Assembly: GCA_030150045.1 (NCBI GenBank)
Contig: JASLGM010000006.1
Span: forward strand, 1 to 64,000
Direction of reading: 5' to 3'
DNA: 64,000 nucleotides
Origin: Taishania sp.
GTDB lineage: Bacteria; Bacteroidota; Bacteroidia; Flavobacteriales_D; Crocinitomicaceae
Part shown: positions 35,500-43,705 of the stretch, piece by piece
Layout: each line of letters opens with the position of its first letter
Numbering within the stretch: position 1 is the stretch's first letter
Notes under the pieces: model-generated
What the model was told of the DNA's origin: nothing
What the model saw: only the letters and a program-made list of their open reading frames with translations
The model's database searches: none
Position numbers and translations under genes: made by a program

Positions 35500-37425
35500 A
35501 TGATTACTTTCGAAAATTTAGGTGTTTTCCTACCACAAGGATTTCTATTCAATAATGTTTCCCTTCAAATAAATAAAGGAGATAAAATTGGACTTGTGGG
35601 TAAAAATGGTGCAGGGAAATCAACCATGCTCAAAATTTTATCTGGAAAACAATTACCCTCCGAAGGAAAAGTACATAAACCAAAAGATTGCACAATCGGT
35701 TATTTGACGCAGGATATAGTTATTGACACCAATCAATCGGTTTTTCAGTTTCTAGATGAATCTAATGTAGAATTAACGAGCCTTAAACTCAAAATTGATG
35801 AAATCAATCTACAATTGACGACAAGAACGGATTATGAGACGGAATCGTACATGCAATTGTTGGATGATCTTGATCAAGCCAATTATTCGTTTTCTATCCT
35901 TGATGGTTATACATGGGAACAACGTATTTTAGAAGCATTAAAAGGATTAGGATTTAGTGATCAGGAGGTGAAAAGACCGCTAAATACATTTTCGGGTGGA
36001 TGGAAAATGAGAGCGGAATTAGCTCGTATTCTTGTAAATAGACCTGATGTACTGCTATTGGATGAGCCAACAAACCACTTAGATATCATTTCCATCGCTT
36101 GGTTAGAAGGATACTTGAAAACATTTGATGGAGCCGTTATCGTAATTTCGCACGATAGACTCTTCCTAGATAACGTAACCAAAAGAACCATTGAAATTGT
36201 TCAAGGAAGAACACTTGATTTTCCTTTCTCCTATACCAAATACAAAATAGCACGCGCTGAAGAAATTGAACGTCTTCAAGCAGCGAAAAAACAACAAGAT
36301 AAAGAAATAAAAAATACTCAAGAACTGATTGACAAATACAGGGCAAAAGCGAATAAAGCAGCGTTTGCACAGTCGTTGATCAAAAAACTAGAGAAAACAG
36401 AACGTATAGAAATTGATAAAGATGAAACGGCACGCATGCACGTTGCTTTCCCTTTGAGTGTACAGCCCGGAAAATGGGTGCTTGAAATGCAAGACATGGG
36501 TAAAACATTTGGAGAACGTGTGTTGTTTAAAAATATCAATTTAACGGTTGGACGTGGTGAAAAAATTGCTCTACTTGGACCAAATGGTGTCGGGAAATCA
36601 ACCTTGTTGAAACGCATCATGAACGAACTTGAAGGGGACGGAACGGTAGAATACGGACACAATGTGGAAATCACTTATTTTGCTCAAAATCAAGCTGAAA
36701 ATCTTGATAAAAGTAAGACCGTATTCGAAACTGTGGACGATATCGCTAAAGGGGAAATCAGAAAGGAATTAAGAACCATTTTAGGTACTTTTTTATTCAG
36801 CGGTGAAGATGTAGACAAAAAGGTAAGTGTACTTTCAGGAGGTGAGCGTACCCGGTTAGCACTTTGTCAATTGTTACTTTCTCCGTCCAATTTCTTGATT
36901 CTCGATGAGCCAACTAACCATTTAGATATACAAAGTAAAGAAGTGCTGAAAAAAGCACTACTCAATTACGAAGGAACTTTCTTGGTGGTTTCTCACGACC
37001 GTGAATTCTTAGATGGATTGACAAACAGAATTTGGGATATTGAAGATCAAACGCTTAAAATTCACCACTTCGGGGTAAAAGAATTCTTGGCCAGAAAAAT
37101 GGAGAAAACAGGAATGCAATCACAAGAAGCAAGTGAAAAACCTAAAGCTACTGTTCAAACCAAAACAGATGAAACTCCCATTGTTGAATCGCAAGAAGTG
37201 CGTAAACTAAAAAAACAAATCACTAATAAAATTTCAAAAGTAGAAGAGCAAATTTCAGAACAAGAAGTAAAGATAGCCAACCTACAAAATGAAATTGCAA
37301 CATTGGATTATACTGACCAGCAAAAAGCAGATGCCGTTTTAAAGAATTTCGATACAGAGAAATTAAAACTCGATGAGTTGATGCAAAAATGGGAAGATCT
37401 AACAGAAGAATTAGAGGCGTGTTAA
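35500..37425 (+). CDS. ABC-F family ATPase
   Basis: 641 residues, no transmembrane helix. Two nucleotide-binding domains with Walker A GLVGKNGAGKST and LLGPNGVGKST, signature motifs TFSGGWKMR and VLSGGERTR and Walker B LLDEPTNHLD/ILDEPTNHLD, joined by a lysine-rich linker (about residues 240-300) and closed by a coiled-coil C-terminus. ABC-F proteins act on ribosomes in translation control or antibiotic resistance. This is the Uup/YheS-like housekeeping type; no specific resistance is shown. Its stop overlaps that of the convergent small gene inside a GTTAAC palindrome. Confidence 0.93.
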   Translation: MITFENLGVFLPQGFLFNNVSLQINKGDKIGLVGKNGAGKSTMLKILSGKQLPSEGKVHKPKDCTIGYLTQDIVIDTNQSVFQFLDESNVELTSLKLKIDEINLQLTTRTDYETESYMQLLDDLDQANYSFSILDGYTWEQRILEALKGLGFSDQEVKRPLNTFSGGWKMRAELARILVNRPDVLLLDEPTNHLDIISIAWLEGYLKTFDGAVIVISHDRLFLDNVTKRTIEIVQGRTLDFPFSYTKYKIARAEEIERLQAAKKQQDKEIKNTQELIDKYRAKANKAAFAQSLIKKLEKTERIEIDKDETARMHVAFPLSVQPGKWVLEMQDMGKTFGERVLFKNINLTVGRGEKIALLGPNGVGKSTLLKRIMNELEGDGTVEYGHNVEITYFAQNQAENLDKSKTVFETVDDIAKGEIRKELRTILGTFLFSGEDVDKKVSVLSGGERTRLALCQLLLSPSNFLILDEPTNHLDIQSKEVLKKALLNYEGTFLVVSHDREFLDGLTNRIWDIEDQTLKIHHFGVKEFLARKMEKTGMQSQEASEKPKATVQTKTDETPIVESQEVRKLKKQITNKISKVEEQISEQEVKIANLQNEIATLDYTDQQKADAVLKNFDTEKLKLDELMQKWEDLTEELEAC

Positions 37426-37697
37426 CGTCTCTTTTTCTGCTTTTTCATTGCTTTCTTATTCCGCTTTTCGTTCGCTTTCAATGATTTTTTGTACCTTTTA
37501 CTTTGGCGGTCATGATGACCTTTGTACGCCGCTTTTCGCTCTTTATCAGCCGCTTTACCCTCTTTTTTAGCCTTTTTAGCCATCATTTTCTCAGCTTCTT
37601 CAACGGTAGCTGGCGTTTTTACACGCTTCGATTGTGCATAAACTTGATTTCCGAAAAGTGTTAGGAAGTGAAGTAAAAGGATTGTAAACCAACGCAT
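37422..37697 (-). CDS. Small secreted lysine/arginine-rich protein
   Basis: 91 residues. Signal peptide (ends VYAQ), followed by about 70 residues rich in lysine, alanine and arginine that form alternating charged helices (AEKMMAKKAKKEGKAADKER). No recognised domain. Similar basic proteins occur in many Bacteroidota genomes without known function. It is convergent with the ABC-F gene. Confidence 0.65.
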   Translation of the reverse strand: MRWFTILLLHFLTLFGNQVYAQSKRVKTPATVEEAEKMMAKKAKKEGKAADKERKAAYKGHHDRQSKRYKKSLKANEKRNKKAMKKQKKRR

Positions 37698-37725
37698 ATC
37701 TTGTTATTGTTCGTAAATTAGCTGT

Positions 37726-38154
37726 ATGAATTTAAGATTATTTTTTACATTATTCAGTATCTCGGTACTTTTTTCCAGCTGTAACATAAACAAAGTGCAC
37801 CCGGTTCCAAACATGCCGTTTGACATAATGGTAAACTTAAACTTGCCCTTATACAGCTCTTTATTAGGAGTTGGTGGATACGCAATTGTCGATGATGCCG
37901 GATTCAATGGCGTTATTATTTACCGACGTAGTTTACACGAATTCATTGCTTTTGACCTTCAATCACCAGCCGATGACGCCAATTGCACGCAGCCTTTACA
38001 GGTCGATCCCAGTAATTTCCTTATTCTCACCGATGCATGCAATGGTGCCCAGTTTTCGCTATTTGACGGGTCGCCCATATCCGGATCCAAATTCGGGTTG
38101 CGCATGTACAGCGTACAATATGACGGCATGACCACATTAAGAGTTATGAATTAG
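37726..38154 (+). CDS. Lipoprotein with a degenerate Rieske-like fold
   Basis: 142 residues. Lipoprotein signal peptide with lipobox FSSC (C19). The region 80-125 resembles a Rieske [2Fe-2S] domain (CTQPL... LTDACNGAQFSLFDGSPISG), but the ligands are missing: Q89 stands where the first His should be, and D103 and N106 replace the second Cys and His. C87 and C105 remain. It therefore should not bind a Rieske cluster. The role is unknown; ferredoxin follows 32 bp downstream with its own promoter. Confidence 0.6.
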   Translation: MNLRLFFTLFSISVLFSSCNINKVHPVPNMPFDIMVNLNLPLYSSLLGVGGYAIVDDAGFNGVIIYRRSLHEFIAFDLQSPADDANCTQPLQVDPSNFLILTDACNGAQFSLFDGSPISGSKFGLRMYSVQYDGMTTLRVMN

Positions 38155-38165
38155 AACAGAAAACG

Positions 38166-38173
38166 TATCTTTG
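38166..38173 (+). promoter_or_regulatory. Ferredoxin promoter -7 box, TATCTTTG
   Basis: Perfect TAnnTTTG, 13 nt before the ATG of the ferredoxin gene. Confidence 0.6.
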
Positions 38174-38186
38174 TAAAAAACAGATT

Positions 38187-38507
38187 ATGGCCGATATTAC
38201 CATTTATATAATCGATAGAGAAGGGCAGGAGCACGAATTGATTGCCCCAACGGACATGAATATGAATATAATGGAAGTGTGTAAATCTTACGAACTTCCC
38301 GTGGCTGGTGAGTGTGGCGGCATGGCAATGTGCGCAACTTGTCAGTGTTATTTAGAATCCGAACACGAACTAGATGAACAGTCCGATGCGGAATTAGATA
38401 TGCTCGATCAAGCGTTTCACGTTAAAGAAAACAGCCGTTTAGGTTGTCAAATTCACGTATCTGAAGCCATTGACGGCATTCGATTGCGATTGGCTCCTGA
38501 AGCTTAA
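38187..38507 (+). CDS. [2Fe-2S] ferredoxin, adrenodoxin-like
   Basis: 106 residues. Carries one [2Fe-2S] cluster, ligands C43, C49, C52 and C87 (CGGMAMCATCQC; NSRLGCQI), the adrenodoxin/ISC-type spacing. Electron carrier, probably in Fe-S cluster assembly or another redox step; the isc genes themselves are not in the window. An extra C54 follows the ligand group. Confidence 0.9.
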   Translation: MADITIYIIDREGQEHELIAPTDMNMNIMEVCKSYELPVAGECGGMAMCATCQCYLESEHELDEQSDAELDMLDQAFHVKENSRLGCQIHVSEAIDGIRLRLAPEA

Positions 38508-38524
38508 CAGCGTATACAAAATAG

Positions 38525-38553
38525 AAAGGGAATCGATTAGATTCCCTTTTTTT
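38525..38553 (+). terminator. Ferredoxin terminator
   Basis: AAAGGGAATC, loop GATTA, GATTCCCTTT, then T tract. Perfect 10 bp stem, 17 bp past the stop. Confidence 0.9.
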
Positions 38554-38575
38554 ATTTCCTTTATTTTTGTTTTTT

Positions 38576-38729
38576 GGCAGCCTTTCGGTCTGCGCGTTTT
38601 AGTAAAGTCGTGAAAAAGCGTGCACTTGCTGCCGCTCACGTGCTTCCTTTGGTCGCAGTGACCAGCTAGCGTTTACTGCATTTCCACTTCCTTTAGCTGC
38701 CACCGCTCCGACCGGGCTGAAGTTCGGTT
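38576..38729 (+). repeat. Module A structured repeat, copy 2
   Basis: Begins GGCAGCC.TTTCGGTCTGCGCG and ends ACCGGGCTG. AGTAAA and TTTACT pair as an outer stem, and the conserved loop block GTGCTTCCTTTGGTCGCAG is present; the central stem pairs less well than in copies 1, 3 and 5. Plus orientation, between the ferredoxin and the convergent barrel gene. Confidence 0.85.
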
Positions 38730-38820
38730 TTCACTTGAAAATCATTCCTTTAATTGGTAATTTTTTTTATCCCAACTTTTTCTGATTGTTGAAAAAAAGC
38801 ATTCGTTTTTCCGTAAATCT

Positions 38821-38935
38821 CGCGTTAGGGATAGCAGCGACATCCCCCTTTTCAAGACATTGGAAAGGGGATATAGCGGAAAGCCCGACCTCCTTTTTTT
38901 TGGCAATTTCTTGACATAAAAAAGAGGAAACGCCC
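38821..38935 (+). repeat. Module B structured repeat, copy 2
   Basis: Same block order as copy 1: CGCGTTAGGGATAGCAGCGACATCC, hairpin 1 (ATCCCC.CTTTTC with GGAAAGGGGAT), ATAGCGGAAAGCCCGACCTC, hairpin 2 (CCTC.CTTTTTTT with AAAAAAG.AGG), GAGGAAACGCCC. Same strand as module A copy 2, 92 bp downstream. Confidence 0.85.
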
Positions 38936-38955
38936 AAAATATTTTCCTTTATTTA

Positions 38956-39774
38956 CTAGAAAGCAAATTTCAATCCTGTGTTGATTTCAAGGATATTCAA
39001 GGCTTCGGCTAAGGAAAACGAACGGTTAAAAGACGATCTGTTTATCAAGTAATCCTTGTCAAAACCTTTACTAAAAATCAAAGGAGTATACACCGTAATG
39101 TTTCCCCTAACAGCAATGCACCAGATCAAATTTTTAGCAATCGGAAGGTTGTAAGCCGTTTGCCAGAAGAAGCGAACACCAAAGGTTTTCTTCTCGTACA
39201 TGTCTGGGTTGTATGTTTTATCTTTGATCATTTGAACTCCCTCTGCATGAACTTTCGCCGATGGTGTTCCATAGTTGTTGTCATAATAATTCACTTTTAC
39301 TGCGTCTGCGTCGTATTGTTGGTGCATGGCAATCACTGGTCCTAATCCAATCGTGTTGATCAATCCAATGGGCATTTGCGCACCGTAAGAGGTACGTGAA
39401 AAGGTAATCATTGGATTTAAAACAGTTGTCTTTATCGTCGGGTGATTGTCTAAGTCGCCATAGAAAGCAAATCCGTGGTGTTCTTGAAATACGGTTGGAT
39501 TACCTGCTAAACGATTTGCTGTTTGGTAATAGCCAAATTCAACCCCAATTTGTTTGTTCTTAGATAATTGTCGTTCGTAACGTATGGATCCGCCGTAAGA
39601 AATAGGGTAAGATCTTTCGTTGTATGGGCGGTTGCGGTACATCATGTTTGATGCGAAACGTGGAGAAAGTGCGCCACTTACGGTAATCGTGTTTTTCTGT
39701 CCAAAGAAACCGTAATCTTGAGCATATACGGATGACGTAAGGAAAAAGAATATGATGAATTTTATTGTTTGCAT
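38956..39774 (-). CDS. Secreted outer-membrane beta-barrel protein
   Basis: 272 residues. Signal peptide ending SVYAQ, then glycine/aromatic barrel strands and an aromatic C-terminus (GLKFAF). No named family recognised. Last gene of a run on the minus strand that begins with the 42.8 kb barrel gene; only 26 bp separate it from the M48 gene. Confidence 0.75.
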   Translation of the reverse strand: MQTIKFIIFFFLTSSVYAQDYGFFGQKNTITVSGALSPRFASNMMYRNRPYNERSYPISYGGSIRYERQLSKNKQIGVEFGYYQTANRLAGNPTVFQEHHGFAFYGDLDNHPTIKTTVLNPMITFSRTSYGAQMPIGLINTIGLGPVIAMHQQYDADAVKVNYYDNNYGTPSAKVHAEGVQMIKDKTYNPDMYEKKTFGVRFFWQTAYNLPIAKNLIWCIAVRGNITVYTPLIFSKGFDKDYLINRSSFNRSFSLAEALNILEINTGLKFAF

Positions 39775-39800
39775 GTTCGTTCTTATAAGAATTTGTTGAC

Positions 39801-42026
39801 TTATCTATTGATCAAATTGTACATTGTGCTTCTTAAAACTATTTTAGAAGGTTTTAAGGTAACAGGCATGGCTGCACTTGTTTGGTAGTACCCAGATTCT
39901 AGGTCAAACGTGTAAATGGCAGCTAATCCATTTTGGCGCGATGTGGTTTCTGCTAATAAATTCATCAGCATTGTTGGAGGGAACCAAACAAAAAGTGCAA
40001 TTTTACCTGCAGAAATTTTATAAGGATTACGTTCTCCGTAGAAGAAATAAGCAATTCGCTTACTTCCGTATTGGCTCATCATTAATAATGATTGGTCGTA
40101 ATCAATTGGGATGATGGGCAACATGTTTTCTTCTAAATCACCAACTTGTGAAAGTAATTCAAACACGAAAGCGTTTTGGTTATACGTTTTTGTTGAATAG
40201 TCTTCACTGTCTAGTTTCCCACCGATACGAATGTAATTTGTCTTAGTCGCTTTCAAGGCGTAGTCAATGGCTTCAATAACATCCGGTGTAATTTCGGCTT
40301 CGTGTTTTGCATTATTGATGTTTGACTTTTTTGACATGATAAGCGGGTTAGCAATGATCAGTTTTTCTCCCGCAGCAATCGTTCCAGTAACATTAATGTT
40401 GTCACTTCTTCTTGCTTTTTTTCTTGCTTTTTTTGTTGATGTATCATTTGTACCTTGCTCTTCATCTTCGTCTTCGTTTGAATCTGAATTAGAGAATTTG
40501 GAACGGATGGACTCATTTGCAAAAATGTCTGTCATTCCATAGAGGTGATAGTTCAGGGTGTCAATTCCAGAAATAATTTTTCCATTTGTACCACGATTGG
40601 ATGACTGACGGATTCTAGAATATTTGTTTCCTGTATCTTCTTTTTTCTCTTCTTCGACTACTTCCTCAACCGGAGCTGCCGCTTTTTGTTCATTGTGTTT
40701 TTTCTCTGCATCTAAATAGGTAAGGTCCATAAATTTAGATGGTTTCAATCTGTTGTTACTTGAAACTAAGGATAGAATTTTGTTGTACGCATTTTCAATG
40801 TATTCATTTTCTGGGTATTTGGAGTGAATATCATAGATGATACGGAATGAAAGTGTATACGTTTGGTCTTTCTTCAATTTAGATAAGTATTGTAAGAAGT
40901 TAGCACTTTGTCCTTCTAAGTTTTTCTCACTTGGGAACAAATCGTTGTAGTTGAAGTCTACTCTACGACGTGCAAGATCATAATAAGCATGCGCTTTTAA
41001 ACCTTGTAAAGAAACGCTTTCTGGAAATTGTTTTTCCATTACATAAATTTCGTAAAGAGCATATCCAATATCTCCTGACACAATGCGTTCACGAATGGTT
41101 TCAAAACGACAGATGTTTCTAATATCATAGAATTCTTTCGCCTCAAAAATTTGATTGTTGTTTTTCCAGTCGTTGTATTTATTGATGTGGTAACCTACAG
41201 TATCACGTCTTTTTTGAATATTTGGGTGCGAACTTTTTTCGTCGTCGTAGTCTTCATCCATGTTAATTTTATATTCCTTTTTAGAGAAAATTGTCTCCGG
41301 AACATAGAAAGAAGAGGTGTTGAAGTACTTTTTGTCCATTTCAATCTCATCAAAAGGCAAGTGGCTGAACATCAACACGTCAAAAGAACCATAAATTTCT
41401 TCTTGGCTATATCCTGCATTGTGGCACATTTTCACAGCTTCTCTGTCAGCTTCAAATTCATGGTCTTTTGAGAATTTACTCAATTGTTCAATGTCTTTGT
41501 TTGCTTTTTGATCTTTTGAAAATTCAAAGGATTGTACAACATGAGAAAACTTGTAGTGTGCAATTTCATGAGCAAGAACAAAAGCTAATTGAGCTTCGTT
41601 TGCAAATTGTGAGATCAATCCTGTTGTGACAAAGATGATTCCTTGATTGGTTGAAAATGCATTAACGGCATTCGACTTTACGACGTAGTAACGCAAAGAA
41701 GATCTAAGATTTTCATCGTTTTTCAAAAGGTTATCCGCTATCTTTTTGATGTATACACTTACGGGGTCGCCATAGGTACACGCTCCGGTATTGAGCAGAC
41801 GGTCAATGCCATAGTGGATGTTTTCCAAGAATTCATTTTGATCTTTCTTGTTTAGATTACCTAAATCTTGCTCTGATTGGGTGATTTTTGTTTTAGCTGC
41901 TAATTTAAAATCGTCAGGCATTTCACCTTTCGATTGTAAGGGTTTGTAGTTGTTGAAGTTAGTTTGTGCGTGCATTACTTTCGCATTAAAACAAATGCTG
42001 AAAAGTAATAGTAACGTAGTTTTCAT
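39801..42026 (-). CDS. M48-family zinc metallopeptidase, secreted
   Basis: 741 residues. Signal peptide (ends MHAQ), then an M48 peptidase domain with the zinc motif HEIAH (153-157) and the downstream EFEADREA ligand glutamate near 190. It is larger than typical periplasmic M48 enzymes (about 500): a C-terminal half with an acidic linker (NEDEDEEQGTNDTS) and a mixed alpha/beta domain follow. Membership in the M48 family is certain; the cleaved protein and the role of the long tail are unknown. nadE lies 12 bp upstream. Confidence 0.88.
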   Translation of the reverse strand: MKTTLLLLFSICFNAKVMHAQTNFNNYKPLQSKGEMPDDFKLAAKTKITQSEQDLGNLNKKDQNEFLENIHYGIDRLLNTGACTYGDPVSVYIKKIADNLLKNDENLRSSLRYYVVKSNAVNAFSTNQGIIFVTTGLISQFANEAQLAFVLAHEIAHYKFSHVVQSFEFSKDQKANKDIEQLSKFSKDHEFEADREAVKMCHNAGYSQEEIYGSFDVLMFSHLPFDEIEMDKKYFNTSSFYVPETIFSKKEYKINMDEDYDDEKSSHPNIQKRRDTVGYHINKYNDWKNNNQIFEAKEFYDIRNICRFETIRERIVSGDIGYALYEIYVMEKQFPESVSLQGLKAHAYYDLARRRVDFNYNDLFPSEKNLEGQSANFLQYLSKLKKDQTYTLSFRIIYDIHSKYPENEYIENAYNKILSLVSSNNRLKPSKFMDLTYLDAEKKHNEQKAAAPVEEVVEEEKKEDTGNKYSRIRQSSNRGTNGKIISGIDTLNYHLYGMTDIFANESIRSKFSNSDSNEDEDEEQGTNDTSTKKARKKARRSDNINVTGTIAAGEKLIIANPLIMSKKSNINNAKHEAEITPDVIEAIDYALKATKTNYIRIGGKLDSEDYSTKTYNQNAFVFELLSQVGDLEENMLPIIPIDYDQSLLMMSQYGSKRIAYFFYGERNPYKISAGKIALFVWFPPTMLMNLLAETTSRQNGLAAIYTFDLESGYYQTSAAMPVTLKPSKIVLRSTMYNLINR

Positions 42027-42038
42027 AATTTCAATTAG

Positions 42039-42812
42039 TTATAAGTAATTTTCGGGTATTTTACAAATAGGAATTGGTTCCATTTTGTGCTTGTTTATCG
42101 TATTTAATCTAATGTAAATGCGAAGTATTTCTTTCTGTCGATCGTTTAACGTTTCTATATTTCCGTTGAACTGCATAGCCCATTCCAATTCAGGATAACT
42201 TGCACCGATTTGATCTTCATCAGACCTTCCATCCTCAAACAAGCCATCAGTTGGTTTTGCTTGTTGAATACTTTGTACGATATTAAGATGTTTGGCTAAT
42301 TCCCAAACCTGAGTTTTCATTAAGTCTGCGATGGGAGAGATATCTACACCACCATCTCCATATTTTGTAAAGAATCCTATTCCAAAGTCTTCTATTTTGT
42401 TACCAGTCCCGACAACAAGTGAAAGGTTTGCCTGAGCGATTGCATATAAGGTTGTCATTCTTAGTCGTGCTCGAGCATTCGCCATCGCTAAATGTTGATC
42501 ATCTGTATCAAATGGCATAATGGCCTCAAAGCTACTAAATGTTTTTGTTAGATCTACTTCAATTTCACTAACATTTGCATAGCGTTCCCTTAAATCTTTG
42601 ATGTGTTCTTTGGCTCTTGAAAACTCACTTTTTGTCTGGCGAATAGGCAAATTCACCAAAATGGTGTTGTGACCCGTTTCTGCACAAAGAGTAGAAACGA
42701 CTGCGGAGTCAATACCTCCAGAGATACCTATTACAAAACCAGAAAGCTTGGTCGAAAGTAAATAATCTTTCAACCAAGCGGTAATATGTTGTGTGACGTT
42801 GTTACTCTGCAA
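42039..42812 (-). CDS. nadE: NH3-dependent NAD synthetase
   Basis: 257 residues. Adenylates and amidates nicotinate adenine dinucleotide to NAD. P-loop of the ATP pyrophosphatase type (IGISGGIDSAVVSTLC, 28-43) and later LVVGTGNKIEDFGIGFFTKYGDG. The N-terminal glutaminase domain of the larger NadE enzymes is absent, so ammonia is the donor. The length is normal for this type. Five bp separate it from the barrel gene upstream. Confidence 0.93.
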   Translation of the reverse strand: MQSNNVTQHITAWLKDYLLSTKLSGFVIGISGGIDSAVVSTLCAETGHNTILVNLPIRQTKSEFSRAKEHIKDLRERYANVSEIEVDLTKTFSSFEAIMPFDTDDQHLAMANARARLRMTTLYAIAQANLSLVVGTGNKIEDFGIGFFTKYGDGGVDISPIADLMKTQVWELAKHLNIVQSIQQAKPTDGLFEDGRSDEDQIGASYPELEWAMQFNGNIETLNDRQKEILRIYIRLNTINKHKMEPIPICKIPENYL

Positions 42813-42817
42813 TTCAA

Positions 42818-43618
42818 TTAGAATAAGAACGAAAGCTTAAATTGAAGTTGACTTTGACGTGCAGCATTAGAGATGAAACGCTCTTCAGGTACTCCATTAG
42901 TATTGTCAACTGCAGCTAAGTAAGGGTGTTTACGGGAGTAGAATAAAGGAGTTACTCCGTAATAAAAACCAATTTCAGCAACCAAAGAAGTACTTCCAAT
43001 AAAGTTCCATTCAGCCCCACCAGATATACCTACCAATCCGTTGTAGAAAAGAACTTCATTCTTTCCTTTCATGTGTCGGTTTTCTTGTTCTACAAATGGG
43101 GTGTTGGTAGATAAATTTGTTGATTTACCAATGTCATTAGAGTTTTGTCCCAATAAGAAATCATGACGCATACCTAGTTTACCGAAGTAACGCATATACC
43201 CAATGAAATCTGTTCTGAAAATAACCATAGTTGGAATCGACAAATACGTCATGTTTTGTTTACGCGATTCTAAAGAGTATTTATGAGTTGCTTCAGAAAT
43301 ATCTTTTTGAGAAAGAATTTTTGAATCGTTGTAGTAATAGTACAGACTTGCATTTCCAGGAACGAATTTCGCACCAGAGAAAACAAATTCCATTCCTGAA
43401 CTGATTCCTATGGTCTCGTTGAACATGTAGATAAGCGTTCCACCAACTTGAAAGTTAGCACTTACACCATCGTTTTTCACGTTCTTTGTTTGCATGCTCT
43501 GGAAGTTCATTCCAGAACCAAATGTAATCCCAGCTTGGAATTTTTTGTCTGCTGCATCTTGTGCAAAGGCGGAGTTAGCTGTAATTAAGGCTAAGAATCC
43601 AATAAATATCTTTTTCAT
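42818..43618 (-). CDS. Outer-membrane beta-barrel protein, PorT-like
   Basis: 266 residues. Signal peptide (ends AFAQ), then alternating barrel strands (FQAGITFGSGMNFQ..., FQVGGTLIYMFNETIGISSGMEF) and a C-terminal FLF. Resembles the outer-membrane barrel/PorT-like group of Bacteroidota, but specific membership in the type IX system is not shown. First gene of the minus-strand run to nadE, M48 and the small barrel. Confidence 0.75.
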   Translation of the reverse strand: MKKIFIGFLALITANSAFAQDAADKKFQAGITFGSGMNFQSMQTKNVKNDGVSANFQVGGTLIYMFNETIGISSGMEFVFSGAKFVPGNASLYYYYNDSKILSQKDISEATHKYSLESRKQNMTYLSIPTMVIFRTDFIGYMRYFGKLGMRHDFLLGQNSNDIGKSTNLSTNTPFVEQENRHMKGKNEVLFYNGLVGISGGAEWNFIGSTSLVAEIGFYYGVTPLFYSRKHPYLAAVDNTNGVPEERFISNAARQSQLQFKLSFLF

Positions 43619-43637
43619 ATTTGTTAGAGTTGAACTG

Positions 43638-43645
43638 CAAAATTA
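43638..43645 (-). promoter_or_regulatory. -7 box of the barrel-nadE-M48 unit, TAATTTTG
   Basis: Perfect TAnnTTTG on the minus strand, 19 nt before the ATG of the barrel gene at 43618. No -33 at normal spacing. Confidence 0.5.
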
Positions 43646-43705
43646 AAGTTAATCCCTTAATAATAGCTAATTTTACAATTAATTATATTAATTAAAGTTC
43701 TATTA

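Noticed and set aside
38439..38639. 66-codon minus-strand frame over the ferredoxin end and module A copy 2
   Set aside because: Overlaps a real gene, a terminator and a repeat, and has no coding-like composition.
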